A stretch of 64,000 nt of DNA from Acinetobacter sp. XH1741. Lineage in GTDB: Bacteria > Pseudomonadota > Gammaproteobacteria > Pseudomonadales > Moraxellaceae. The number at the start of each line of letters is the position of its first letter. Position 1 is the first letter of the stretch. The DNA is taken from contig NZ_CP157428.1 in NCBI RefSeq assembly GCF_041021895.1, positions 2,542,001 through 2,606,000 on the forward strand. Direction: 5' to 3'. Below are positions 26,732 through 36,146 of this stretch, in pieces. The notes below the pieces were generated by a model that worked only from the letters and a program-made list of their open reading frames with translations, had not been told where the DNA came from and ran no database searches. The translations under genes were made by a program, and so were the position numbers.

Positions 26732-28495
26732 CTAAACAGCATGCCTTAATGCACGTGCTTGCTCCACAATTGCAATAAAAGCCTCATTCATGTCACCAAT
26801 ATATTTATCTTTACTTGCTAATTTACGTACTTGTTGTGGTGAACCTAAGGCTAATAATTTTCCAGCATCCTGTATGGCAATGCGGTCACAGTACTCCGCT
26901 TCTTCCATAAAATGCGTGGTAATAATGATGGTAATGCCCTGATTTGCGAGCTCACCAATCGCGTACCAAAATGAACGCCGTGCAAGCGGGTCAATACCGC
27001 TCGTGGGTTCATCTAAAAACAAAATTTCTGGCTCATGTAGCAATGCAGCAGCCATAGATAACCGTTGTTTATAGCCACCGGGTAAATCACCGCTTTTACT
27101 ATGCGGCTTTAAATCGTATTGCTGTAATACTTTATCAATTTGTTGCGTTAGTTTTTTGCCTGATAACCCATAAGCTCCACCAAAAAACTTCAAGTTTTCC
27201 AAGACTGTTAAATTGCTATACAGTGCAAATTTTTGAGACACATATCCTACTTTGCCTCTTGCCTCAGCACGAGCTGTCCGTAAGTTTTTACCAGCAACCT
27301 CTAGATAACCACTACTTGCTGGTAATAACCCACATAACATCCGAAATGTAGTCGTTTTACCCGCTCCATTTGGCCCTAATAATCCAAAAATTTCACCGCG
27401 CTGCACATCAAATGAAGTATTGGCAACAGCGGTAAAGTTTCCAAAAGTTCTAACTAAATCTTTAACTACAATAACAGGATGATCAGATTTCAACTTATCA
27501 TTTTGTTCTAATGTAAAAGCCCCCTCAGAGCTGGAAATTTGGTTCTGTTCTTTTTGATTTTGCTGTAACAACATCATAAACGCATCTTCGAGCTCAGGTG
27601 GTCGTGCATTGGCTTTTAGCCCGTCAGGTAAAGTATTGGCTGATAGCACTTTTTGACGACTAATAAAGTTTACTTGTTCACCTTTTGGTACAGCATCAAT
27701 AATCTGTATATGGTTATCAAGTAGTTGAGCTTGTAAGGTCCGAGCTTTAATTTGCTCTGAAGGTTTTATATTCCATGTTTGTCCACTTACTATTTCTTTT
27801 AATTGTTCAGGTGAGCCTTGTTTTAAAATTTTTCCCTCATGCATGATATATACTTGGGTACACTTTTCTGCTTCATCCATATAAGCAGTACTTATAATTA
27901 CGGTTAAATTTTCGTCCTGAACAAGTTGTTCAATAATGATCCATAAATCTCGTCTTGATAAAGGGTCCACTCCAACACTAGGCTCATCAAGTAAAAGTAG
28001 CTCTGGAGAACGAACCAAAGTACATGCCAGTCCTAGTTTCTGTTTCATTCCACCAGAAAGCTGTCCTGCTAGACGCTCAGTAAATTGAGTAAGATCCGTT
28101 ATTTCTAATAAACGTTTAAATCTTTGATCACGAACATCCTTTGAAACGCCGTGTAAGTCAGCATATAACTCTAAATTCTCTTGTACACTTAAGTCTTCAT
28201 ATAATCCAAAACGTTGTGGCATATAACTAATACGGTCTTGCACAGCTTGTGGATATTTTTCAATATCAAACCCAAGTACATGAAGAGAACCAGATGTCGG
28301 TTTATATAGCCCTGCAATTAATCGTAATAAAGTTGTTTTTCCCGCACCGTCGGGACCGACTAAAGCAGTAAGTTCTCCTTTATTGATCTGTATATTCAAA
28401 TCACTAATTGCAATAACTTCTGCTGCCTTTTTATTTTCAGCCTTAAATGTCATGGCTAAATTATGCGCGTTAACTACTGTCTTTTCATCTGTCAT
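26732..28495 (-). CDS. ybhF: double-ATPase ABC transporter subunit (YbhF-like)
   Basis: About 587 aa with two complete nucleotide-binding domains. NBD1: Walker A GPDGAGKTT, signature LSGGMKQK, Walker B LLLLDEPSVGVDP. NBD2: Walker A GPNGAGKTT, a signature varied to LPGGYKQR, Walker B ILFLDEPTSGIDP. This fused form is the hallmark of YbhF. The ATG at 28495 has GGTGAG at 7 bp; it overlaps the end of the HlyD gene by 11 bp, so translation is probably coupled. Confidence 0.92.
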   Translation of the reverse strand: MTDEKTVVNAHNLAMTFKAENKKAAEVIAISDLNIQINKGELTALVGPDGAGKTTLLRLIAGLYKPTSGSLHVLGFDIEKYPQAVQDRISYMPQRFGLYEDLSVQENLELYADLHGVSKDVRDQRFKRLLEITDLTQFTERLAGQLSGGMKQKLGLACTLVRSPELLLLDEPSVGVDPLSRRDLWIIIEQLVQDENLTVIISTAYMDEAEKCTQVYIMHEGKILKQGSPEQLKEIVSGQTWNIKPSEQIKARTLQAQLLDNHIQIIDAVPKGEQVNFISRQKVLSANTLPDGLKANARPPELEDAFMMLLQQNQKEQNQISSSEGAFTLEQNDKLKSDHPVIVVKDLVRTFGNFTAVANTSFDVQRGEIFGLLGPNGAGKTTTFRMLCGLLPASSGYLEVAGKNLRTARAEARGKVGYVSQKFALYSNLTVLENLKFFGGAYGLSGKKLTQQIDKVLQQYDLKPHSKSGDLPGGYKQRLSMAAALLHEPEILFLDEPTSGIDPLARRSFWYAIGELANQGITIIITTHFMEEAEYCDRIAIQDAGKLLALGSPQQVRKLASKDKYIGDMNEAFIAIVEQARALRHAV

Positions 28496-29507
28496 GGGCA
28501 TTCTCACCTGAAGTAAGTGGAACTTTGACCGTCACTGGCTGACCCATTTTTAATTGATCATTTGGATCGTTTACATATACTCGGACTTCATAAACCAATG
28601 TTGTTCTAATTTCTTCAGTCTGCACTGTTTTAGGAGTGAATTCAGCAACTGAAGATATATAACCAATTTTTCCATTGATGGGTTGGTTCGGATCAGAGTC
28701 ACGAATAACTTGAGCCTTAGCTCCCATCTTAATTGAACTTAAATCTTGTTCATTTACATATACCCGTACCCATTTGGGGTCAGTCAAAGCCAACGTATAA
28801 ACGGCCTTTTGCGCAGTTGTCATATCGCCCACTTCTTGTAACCGTGCCCGTACCACTGCATTTACAGGAGACTTTAGTTCAGCTTGGGTAAGGTTATAAT
28901 TAATTAAATCTAAATTAGCCTTCGTCACTTCATATTGTGCTTTAGTCGCTTCACGATCTTCTTTTCTGGCACCTTTAATGATTAACTCTAAATTAGCTTG
29001 TCTTTCACGAACTGCTGCTTCAGCACTATGTTGATTACTTTTGGCATAATCTAACTCTTGTTGACTTATAGCACGGCCATCAGTACTGCTTACCAAGATC
29101 TGTAAGCGTTGTAAATTTTTATTGGCTTTATCTAAGTCAGCTTGAGTAGAGGCGAGTTGGGCTTTTGCTTGGTTAATTTCTTCAGGACGAGCCCCTACCT
29201 CTTGTTTAACAATTGCCTCTTGTTGGGCTTTAAGTTGTGCTTGAGCTTGCTTTGCTTGAATTTGTAATGCATTGGTATTAAGGGTGGCTAATAATTGCCC
29301 CTCTTTAACCTTGTCACCTTCTTGAACTAAGAGTTTTTGAATACGCCCAGATTGTTCAAATGCAAGTGAAACTTGGCGAATATCCACATTCCCATATAAA
29401 GTTAAATTATTATCTAATTGTTTTTTAGTAGTATATTTCCATGCCCAAAAGCTGATGACAACCGCAGCTATAACAACTAAGACGATGGCAATCACTTTTT
29501 TATTCAT
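28485..29507 (-). CDS. ybhG: HlyD-family membrane fusion protein (YbhG-like)
   Basis: A 340-aa periplasmic adaptor. It has an N-terminal anchor (VIAIVLVVIAAVVISFWAW), a lipoyl half-motif (RIQKLLVQEGDKVKEGQLLATL), a long coiled-coil hairpin of about 100 residues rich in Ala, Gln and Lys, the returning half-motif (LKSPVNAVVRARLQEVGDMT) and a beta-barrel domain. First gene of the exporter operon, divergent from the TetR regulator. The YbhGFSR system of E. coli exports drugs and cations; the same is inferred here. Confidence 0.92.
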   Translation of the reverse strand: MNKKVIAIVLVVIAAVVISFWAWKYTTKKQLDNNLTLYGNVDIRQVSLAFEQSGRIQKLLVQEGDKVKEGQLLATLNTNALQIQAKQAQAQLKAQQEAIVKQEVGARPEEINQAKAQLASTQADLDKANKNLQRLQILVSSTDGRAISQQELDYAKSNQHSAEAAVRERQANLELIIKGARKEDREATKAQYEVTKANLDLINYNLTQAELKSPVNAVVRARLQEVGDMTTAQKAVYTLALTDPKWVRVYVNEQDLSSIKMGAKAQVIRDSDPNQPINGKIGYISSVAEFTPKTVQTEEIRTTLVYEVRVYVNDPNDQLKMGQPVTVKVPLTSGENAHDR

Positions 29508-29544
29508 CTTATTGGCCTTCTTATTAAATTCAAATTTTTATTAG

Positions 29545-29561
29545 TTTAAATTCAATTTAAA
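29545..29561. promoter_or_regulatory. 17-bp palindromic operator candidate between ybhG and its regulator
   Basis: TTTAAATT-C-AATTTAAA is a perfect palindrome in the 119-bp divergent promoter region. It is the natural place for the TetR/CecR repressor to control both directions. AT-rich context weakens the case. Confidence 0.45.
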
Positions 29562-29626
29562 TTTAAATTACTCCAATCTTTGAATAAAAGATATACTTTT
29601 ATGGTGAATTAAATTTAGGGTTAAAT

Positions 29627-30274
29627 ATGTCCAGATCTAGACGAAGTGATGGTGACTTAACCAAGTCTAAAATTATTGAGGCAGCAGGACCTTTAATCGC
29701 TCAATATGGTTTTGCAAAAACAGCGAACAAAACAATTGCCAACGCTGCAAATGTCGATTTAGCTGCTATTAATTATCACTTTGACGGACGTGAGGGTTTG
29801 TATCAAGCTGTATTAATAGAAGCTCACACTCATTATCTGGATGAAAAATACCTACTAGAACTGGTTGAAAGTACTTACTCTTCCGAAGATAAATTAAGTT
29901 TATTACTTGAGACATTACTGCATAAATTAACTGAAAAAGATGTTTGGCATGGCAAAGTCTTTATTCGTGAACTGTTTTCTCCTTCTGAACATTTATTAAA
30001 TTTTATTGAACATACAGGTATGAGAAAATTTTTTATTATTCGAAAACTGATTAGCCAAGTAGCTGGCCTAGATGAAAATGATCCAGCTGTTTTACCGTGT
30101 ATTTTAAGTGTTATGACGCCTTGTATGATGCTCATTATAGCAGGGCCAAATGCTCAAGCACCTGAGCCCCTTAAGAATATTGCTCAGATGCCTTTACATG
30201 ATTTAGTTGAACATTTTAAAAAATTTTCATTAGCTGGTTTAAAAGCAATTAGCCAATCAAATCTTAAAAATTAG
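29627..30274 (+). CDS. cecR: TetR-family regulator, CecR/YbiH-like
   Basis: A 215-aa repressor. The N-terminal HTH (IIEAAGPLIAQYGFAKTANKTIANAANVDLAAINYHFDGREGLYQAV in outline) has the TetR INYHF turn, and a C-terminal ligand domain follows (DUF1956-type: LFSPSEHLLNFIEHTGM...). In E. coli CecR controls the ybhGFSR genes, and here the same exporter is divergent across a palindrome, so the pairing is conserved. Its stop overlaps the stop of lpxB on the other strand. Confidence 0.88.
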   Translation: MSRSRRSDGDLTKSKIIEAAGPLIAQYGFAKTANKTIANAANVDLAAINYHFDGREGLYQAVLIEAHTHYLDEKYLLELVESTYSSEDKLSLLLETLLHKLTEKDVWHGKVFIRELFSPSEHLLNFIEHTGMRKFFIIRKLISQVAGLDENDPAVLPCILSVMTPCMMLIIAGPNAQAPEPLKNIAQMPLHDLVEHFKKFSLAGLKAISQSNLKN

Positions 30275-31446
30275 CTATTTAAGCATTGTAAAATTGCTTG
30301 AACTGGATCTTCTGTATTTCCAGAGATAAGCTGTTTATGCATAGTTAAATGTTGCATCACTTGAATTTGAGCAGTTTCCACATTCATCAGTTTCTCTATT
30401 TCAGCTGCTAAATTTTCTGGTGTCGCATCTGTTTGAATCAGCTCTTCAATGACTTTCTTACCTGCAATAATGTTCGGCAAAGAATAATAAGGAATTTTCA
30501 CCAAAAGCTTAGCAATAAAATAAGTTAACCAATGCAATTTATAGAAAGTGACCATGGGTCTATGCATAAGCATGGCTTCTAATGTCGCCGTTCCAGAAGC
30601 TAACGCGATAATATCACTCGCGTTCATAACCATACGGCCAACTTTAGACTCACTCTCTGTATTTTCTAAAATATGAATTACAGTTTTCAAATTAGGCGCT
30701 AATTGTTCAATACCTTGTTCAATCTGTTGCTTACGAGCATCATTAATTGCGGGAATTAAAAATTGAATGTCTGGATATTTCTTATGCAGGATATTGGCTG
30801 TTTCAAGCAACATAGGCAAAAGTCGCTCTACCTCACCTTTTCGACTACCTGGTAACAAAGCAATATGTTTTTGATTTTCATTAAGACCCAATTGCTGTTT
30901 GGCAATTTGAATTGGATTTTGAAGGGGTAATTGTTTAGCTAATGGATGTCCTACAAATGCTGCTGGAACTTCATATCGTTCATAAAAAACTTTTTCAAAA
31001 GGAAATAAGCACAGCACTAAGTCTATACTTTGTTTAATGCCATGAACACGTCCTTGACGCCATGCCCAAACGGATGGACTTACATATTGAACTGTTTTTA
31101 TAGGGAGATTTTTTTCTTTAATACTTTTAGAAAGTCGAAGGTTAAAATCTGGTGCATCAATACCGATAAAAATATCAACTGGATGTTGAGTCCATTGATT
31201 AATTAGGCCATCTCGTACAGCAAATAGTTTTTTTAGATCTTTTAATACTTCAACAATCCCCATCACAGAAAGAGTTTCCATCGGGTAATAACTGCTAAAG
31301 CCTTCAGCAATCATTTGAGGTCCACCAATTCCCTCAAATTCGGCATCGATTCCCTGTTCACGAAAACTGCGCATGAGTTTTACGCCAAGCGTATCTCCAG
31401 AAACTTCTCCAACCACAATGCCTATTTTAAGTTTTCGGTTTACCAA
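30271..31446 (-). CDS. lpxB: lipid-A-disaccharide synthase
   Basis: A GT19 glycosyltransferase that joins UDP-2,3-diacylglucosamine and lipid X in lipid A synthesis at the inner membrane. Family landmarks: GEVSGDTLG at residues 13-21, IGIDAPDFNLRL, YVSPSVWAWRQGRVHGIK and LLPGSRKGEVERLLP, with a late ALASGTATLEAML donor-site motif. At 391 aa it has normal length. It is not in an lpxD-fabZ-lpxA cluster here; it stands alone and is convergent with cecR. Confidence 0.96.
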   Translation of the reverse strand: MVNRKLKIGIVVGEVSGDTLGVKLMRSFREQGIDAEFEGIGGPQMIAEGFSSYYPMETLSVMGIVEVLKDLKKLFAVRDGLINQWTQHPVDIFIGIDAPDFNLRLSKSIKEKNLPIKTVQYVSPSVWAWRQGRVHGIKQSIDLVLCLFPFEKVFYERYEVPAAFVGHPLAKQLPLQNPIQIAKQQLGLNENQKHIALLPGSRKGEVERLLPMLLETANILHKKYPDIQFLIPAINDARKQQIEQGIEQLAPNLKTVIHILENTESESKVGRMVMNASDIIALASGTATLEAMLMHRPMVTFYKLHWLTYFIAKLLVKIPYYSLPNIIAGKKVIEELIQTDATPENLAAEIEKLMNVETAQIQVMQHLTMHKQLISGNTEDPVQAILQCLNS

Positions 31447-31636
31447 GGCAATTTACCTAAAAATTTGAAATAATGCATTCTAGCATAGTGGCTTATCAAT
31501 CTTGAACTTGCTATATGCATACTCACTACAACAGACCACTACCTACCCTAATCTAAAATTACATTCATTCACTATTTTTTAATCTAAATTAACAATGTTA
31601 TTTGAATTGTAGCTTACATTTACAAACAATAGAATA

Positions 31637-31655
31637 AATGAGAATTATTTGCATT
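31637..31655. promoter_or_regulatory. Fur box upstream of the TonB-dependent receptor
   Basis: AATGAGAATTATTTGCATT matches the repeated NATWAT array of Fur sites at 15 of 19 positions. It overlaps an in-frame ATG at 31638, which argues that translation really starts at 31668. It predicts iron-repressed expression. Confidence 0.75.
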
Positions 31656-31667
31656 ATATTTACCATT

Positions 31668-33803
31668 ATGAATATCCCACCTCGACCATTTAAGCTCTCT
31701 GTTATCGCCTGCGCGATTTGCTATGCAAATCTCACTTATGCTCAAGACACAGATGTACAATCTTTGCAGACTATTCAAGTTAAAGCGACAAACGCCGAGC
31801 AGAATTCTGAACAGACCAAAGCATATACTGTTAAAAACTCAAGTAGCGCAACCAAGCTTAATATAGAAGCGAAAGAAACGCCCCAAACCATTAATGTGGT
31901 TACTCGTCAGCAAATTGAAGACTTTGGCCTTACCAGCACCCGTGATGTTTTAAAAAACACCCCAGGCGTAACAGTGACCAATCAAGAAACTGAACGCACT
32001 ACTTACATGGCTCGTGGTTTTGAGATTTCAAATATTTTAACTGACGGCGTAGGTTTTCCCCTTTCAGGTTATAACTATAACAACACGAATCCCGATACTT
32101 ATTTTTATGACCGTGTAGAAGTTGTAAAAGGTGCCGACTCTTTAACTAATGCATTTGGTGACCCAAGTGCAACTATCAACAATATTCGAAAGCGACCAAC
32201 TCAAGAGTTTCAAGCGAGCGGTGGTGTAAGTTATGGGTCTTGGGATACTCAGCGTTATGAAGCAGATGTATCTGGCTCAATTTTACCGAGTGGAAAAGTA
32301 CGTGGCCGTATTATGGGCTACGAGCAAACTGGTGATTCTTATCTTGACCGATATTCTTCAGAAAAAAATGGATTTGCTGGCGTTATTGAAGCAGATTTAA
32401 CAGATACCACGTTACTTACCGTAGGTTACAGCCAAGAAAAAAATAAACCTAATGCAAACAACTGGGGTGCTCTACCCTTGCTTGATGCCAATGGCAAACA
32501 AATTTCTTATGATCGCTCATATAACCCAAACCCTGACTGGGCACATTGGGATAGTGAAACACAAAATGCCTTTGCTGAATTAAAACAAAAAATTAATGAT
32601 CAATGGACAGCTAAGCTGACTTATAACTATCTTAATAACAAACATGATAGTCGTCTCCTTTACTATTATGGCTATCCCAAAGCTGATGGTTCAGGCGTAT
32701 CTTTAACACCATGGGGTGGTCAGGAACATCAAGAACAGCACGCAGTTGATTTTAATATTGAAGGAACTTACAAACTTTTTAATCGAGAACATGAAGCAAC
32801 TTTGGGTTATAACTATGTCCGTAGTCGTCAGCACGATAAACAATCTACCGGAACAATTAACGACAGTAATGTGATCAACTCAACCACTACAAATTGGGCA
32901 AGTTGGACACCTCAATCTATCACGTGGTCAGATTTCACAGAAGCTGCAAACTATACGCAAAATATAGATTCAATCTACGCTGCTACACGCTTACATCTCA
33001 ATGAAGATTTAAAACTTTTACTTGGTGCAAACTACGTGAGAGCCGAAAGTAAAGGCGAAAGCTATGGTTCACCAATGGCATATAGTGAAAGTAAAGTTTC
33101 ACCTTATGCAGGCCTAACCTATAACTTTACGCCTGAATATACAGGCTATATGAGTTATACCTCAATTTTCCGTCCACAAACTGGTATTGACCAAGATACC
33201 AATCAGGCTTTAAAACCGGTTGAGGGTAAAAGCTATGAAATGGGTGTAAAAAGCTCATGGCTAGATGATCGTTTAACAGGCACTTTTTCGGTATTTAAAA
33301 CTGAGCAAAATAATTATCCTCTACGGAACTCAGATGGAAACCCACTTAACCGAAAAGTACCAACCAGTGATTTAGAATCACAAGGCGTAGAAGTTGGTTT
33401 ATCAGGTCAAATTACTGATAACGTCAATCTTGCTTTTGGCTATGCTCAATTTAGTATTAAAGATCTTAAAAATGGCGGCGAAGCGAGAACGTATAATCCG
33501 AGCCAAACCCTTAACTTGCTGACTACTTATACACCAACAGTTTTACCTAAGCTGAAAGTTGGTGCAGGCTTACAATGGCAAGATGGAATAAAGCTATATG
33601 ACTCAACTGCAAATAGCACCATCAAACAAGATGCTTATGCCTTAGTCAATTTAATGGCAAGCTACGAAGTGAATAATCATATTACGCTTCAAGCAAACGG
33701 GAATAACATTTTCGACAAGAAGTATTTATACAGTTTCCCTAATGGCCAAGGCTTTTATGGGCCCTCGGCCAACTATACAGTTGCTGTAAAGTTTAAATAT
33801 TAA
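31668..33803 (+). CDS. TonB-dependent siderophore receptor
   Basis: About 711 aa. A signal peptide (MNIPPRPFKLSVIACAICYA, cleavage near TYA-Q) is followed by a TonB-box-like region (SLQTIQVKA), a plug domain (ETPQTINVVTRQQIEDFGL, DVLKNTPGVTV, YFYDRVEVVKGADSL) and a 22-strand barrel ending in VAVKFKY. The plug resembles FhuE/FecA-class ferric-siderophore receptors; the ligand cannot be told. The Fur box at 31637-31655 covers the alternative upstream start. The three downstream genes are typical partners for siderophore reduction or release. Confidence 0.92.
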   Translation: MNIPPRPFKLSVIACAICYANLTYAQDTDVQSLQTIQVKATNAEQNSEQTKAYTVKNSSSATKLNIEAKETPQTINVVTRQQIEDFGLTSTRDVLKNTPGVTVTNQETERTTYMARGFEISNILTDGVGFPLSGYNYNNTNPDTYFYDRVEVVKGADSLTNAFGDPSATINNIRKRPTQEFQASGGVSYGSWDTQRYEADVSGSILPSGKVRGRIMGYEQTGDSYLDRYSSEKNGFAGVIEADLTDTTLLTVGYSQEKNKPNANNWGALPLLDANGKQISYDRSYNPNPDWAHWDSETQNAFAELKQKINDQWTAKLTYNYLNNKHDSRLLYYYGYPKADGSGVSLTPWGGQEHQEQHAVDFNIEGTYKLFNREHEATLGYNYVRSRQHDKQSTGTINDSNVINSTTTNWASWTPQSITWSDFTEAANYTQNIDSIYAATRLHLNEDLKLLLGANYVRAESKGESYGSPMAYSESKVSPYAGLTYNFTPEYTGYMSYTSIFRPQTGIDQDTNQALKPVEGKSYEMGVKSSWLDDRLTGTFSVFKTEQNNYPLRNSDGNPLNRKVPTSDLESQGVEVGLSGQITDNVNLAFGYAQFSIKDLKNGGEARTYNPSQTLNLLTTYTPTVLPKLKVGAGLQWQDGIKLYDSTANSTIKQDAYALVNLMASYEVNNHITLQANGNNIFDKKYLYSFPNGQGFYGPSANYTVAVKFKY

Positions 33804-33809
33804 TACCCT

Positions 33810-33842
33810 AGCCAACGCTAATTTAGGCGTTGGCTCTTCTTT
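33810..33842 (+). terminator. hairpin after the receptor gene
   Basis: AGCCAACGC (33810-33818) pairs with GCGTTGGCT (33827-33835), then CTTCTTTTA. It may attenuate, rather than end, transcription into the DUF3649-PepSY genes. Confidence 0.7.
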
Positions 33843-33866
33843 TATCTTCGTTTATGTGCCTGTAAA

Positions 33867-34166
33867 ATGTCCAAAGCTTTAAATCTCCCTATGTCATATC
33901 GCATAAAAGTTATCTATCGACTCTTAATCGTTTTCGGTATGGGTTATGCCTGTATGGCGTATTTAAGTCTTGGACTTACAGGTGTTTTTCATTTGACCTT
34001 AGATAAACCTGAATCGATTTTTTTGGCAGCGTTTATCTCTATTTTGTTTTATGTGTTTTTCGTGATTTTAGGCTTTTGTATTCAATCTTTATTGAAACTG
34101 ACTGGACTATCAATCGCGCTATGTGCTCTTTTCTTTTTTATGACACGGATGGTAGGTTATGCATAA
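33867..34166 (+). CDS. DUF3649-like inner-membrane protein
   Basis: A 99-aa protein with three hydrophobic segments (LIVFGMGYACMAYLSLGL, IFLAAFISILFYVFFVILGF, LTGLSIALCALFFFM). DUF3649 proteins commonly lie between siderophore receptors and PepSY proteins, as here. It overlaps the next gene by 8 bp, indicating coupling. The start is uncertain (ATG 33867 or 33891); neither has a clear ribosome site. Confidence 0.75.
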   Translation: MSKALNLPMSYRIKVIYRLLIVFGMGYACMAYLSLGLTGVFHLTLDKPESIFLAAFISILFYVFFVILGFCIQSLLKLTGLSIALCALFFFMTRMVGYA

Positions 34167-35715
34167 AGGTATACGCCAATCGATGGCATGGCTTCATTCA
34201 TGGACTGGCTTAATTTTTGGTTGGCTCATATTTGCTATTTTTTTAATGGGAAGTTTGTCGTATTACCGCCATGAAATTAGTTTATGGATGCAGCCGCCAC
34301 TTGCACAATATGAAGTAAAGCAAGACCTCGCAATTAAAACCGCTTATCAGTACCTACAAAAAAACGCTTCCGATGCTAAATCTTGGTATTTAAATGTTGC
34401 CACAGCAGATAGTCCCGTCAACACCCTGTATTGGGAAAAAGCCGATGGCAGTTATGGAAATGCGACACTCGATGCAAACACAGGCCAAGAACTAAAACTT
34501 TCAGCAACTGAAGGTGGTGACTTCTTTTATCGCTTCCACTACCAGCTTTTTGGTGTTCCAATTTTAATTGGGCGATTAGTTGTATCGTTGGCAGCCTTTA
34601 TCATGTTGATTGCTTTAGTCTCAGGCATTATTACCCATAAAAAAATCTTTACCGACTTTTTTACCTTACGCACCTTTAAGTCTCAGCGCTCATGGCTAGA
34701 TTTTCATAATGTTTCTTCCGTTATTGCACTCCCCTTTTTCTTAACGATTACTTTTACCGGTTTGGCAATTTTCTTCTATTTATATTTGCCGTGGGGAATG
34801 CAAAAACTCTATCCAGAGAATCCCTATCAATATTTTACTGAGATACGTACAAAAGCAGTCTCAGAAAGCAAAAAATTACATGCTTCGCAAAATTTACCCA
34901 TTGAAAAATTATTAGCCCAACTTGAACAGCGTTGGGGCAATCAAACTTTATCGACCATGAGTGTTAAAAATCCAAATACTAATCAAGCTCAAATTACCTT
35001 CATTCAGCAAAAAGACCAATCAATTACTCGTAATCAGGCACAGATGACCCTAGATGCGTCTACTGGTAAGGTTTTAGGCGATACGCGTAATCATAGTTCT
35101 ATTGCTACGCTTTATGCGAGTGTATATGGTCTACACATGGCAACATTTGCTCAGCCCTTACTTCGCCTAGGCTTATTTTTCTCTGGGCTTTTAGGCTGTG
35201 TAATGATTGCTTCGGGATTATTACTTTGGAGTTTGAAGCGCCAAATACAGAATAAAAACACACATTTTCATTTTGGCTATTATTTAGTTGACCGTTTAAA
35301 TGTTGCCACATTTGTAGGTTTGCCTTGTGCAACATTTGCCTATTTATATGCAAATCGTTTATTTACCGTCACGGCGACTACAATCAATTATGAAATTTAT
35401 AGCTTCTTCATCATCTGGTTTATGAGCTTTATTATCGCTCTCATCACTAAAAAACAATATTTATGGCGTACTCAACTGGGCATTTTTATTATGCTGTGTC
35501 TTGTTCTTCCTATATTGAATATAAGTTATTTAATGAAAAATCAGTATGTTCATAACTTAAGTGGCTATTGGGATTTTGCACGTGTAGATGTATTTTTTTG
35601 GTTATTTGCGGTATTAGCCATTTTTATATTTTATAAAATTAAACCGATTCAATATAAAGCTGTAGAAAAAATTCAAAAAAAGCTAAATAAATTAAAGATT
35701 GAGGTGAACTCATGA
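34159..35715 (+). CDS. PepSY-associated transmembrane protein (putative ferri-siderophore reductase)
   Basis: A 518-aa inner-membrane protein with an N-terminal span (WTGLIFGWLIFAIFLMGSLSYY), PepSY-like periplasmic segments and at least four more spans. Conserved histidines (WLHSWTG, HYQLFG, WLDFHNVS, LHMATFAQP) fit the PiuB/FoxB-type proteins thought to bind haem and reduce ferric siderophores in the periplasm. Operon position after a Fur-boxed receptor supports that role, which remains inferred. Confidence 0.85.
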   Translation: MHKGIRQSMAWLHSWTGLIFGWLIFAIFLMGSLSYYRHEISLWMQPPLAQYEVKQDLAIKTAYQYLQKNASDAKSWYLNVATADSPVNTLYWEKADGSYGNATLDANTGQELKLSATEGGDFFYRFHYQLFGVPILIGRLVVSLAAFIMLIALVSGIITHKKIFTDFFTLRTFKSQRSWLDFHNVSSVIALPFFLTITFTGLAIFFYLYLPWGMQKLYPENPYQYFTEIRTKAVSESKKLHASQNLPIEKLLAQLEQRWGNQTLSTMSVKNPNTNQAQITFIQQKDQSITRNQAQMTLDASTGKVLGDTRNHSSIATLYASVYGLHMATFAQPLLRLGLFFSGLLGCVMIASGLLLWSLKRQIQNKNTHFHFGYYLVDRLNVATFVGLPCATFAYLYANRLFTVTATTINYEIYSFFIIWFMSFIIALITKKQYLWRTQLGIFIMLCLVLPILNISYLMKNQYVHNLSGYWDFARVDVFFWLFAVLAIFIFYKIKPIQYKAVEKIQKKLNKLKIEVNS

Positions 35716-35993
35716 TGTTCATTGCCATTTTCTTGACGTTACTTGGTATGTATTTCCTATACATGTCGAGTGAAAAATATCGTGCGCCCAAATCAACAGG
35801 CTATTTCAAATCATTCAGCCAAAAATATTATCTTTTGTTTAGAGCATGTGCCTTTGCCTTATTTGCTTTATGTGTATGTGTTCTTATCCAAAAATTTGGT
35901 TTTTCAGTTGGCTTTGTCAGTTGGTGGATCTTTGCAACACCTTTAACTTTTATTCTTATCCTTTTGATTAATCCACTAAAATCATCAAAATGA
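35712..35993 (+). CDS. DUF3325-like membrane protein
   Basis: A 93-aa protein with three hydrophobic segments (MFIAIFLTLLGMYFLYMS, LLFRACAFALFALCVCVL, FVSWWIFATPLTFILILLI). It overlaps the PepSY gene by 4 bp. DUF3325 members are the usual third gene after DUF3649 and PepSY in siderophore receptor operons. Function unknown. Confidence 0.75.
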   Translation: MMFIAIFLTLLGMYFLYMSSEKYRAPKSTGYFKSFSQKYYLLFRACAFALFALCVCVLIQKFGFSVGFVSWWIFATPLTFILILLINPLKSSK

Positions 35994-36030
35994 TCTCTTT
36001 ATTAAGAATAATGCTTAAAAATAAAACAAA

Positions 36031-36062
36031 CTAAGCAATATTTGCATTGCTTAGCTTTTTTT
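36031..36062 (+). terminator. terminator of the receptor-PepSY operon
   Basis: CTAAGCAAT (36031-36039) with ATTGCTTAG (36046-36054), followed by C and eight Ts. Confidence 0.85.
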
Positions 36063-36146
36063 TGCATAAGTAAATCATTATTCATGACAAAAGTTTATCT
36101 CTAAAAGGAATAAGATATCTCCGTTTCGTGATAAGTGGCGATAAAG

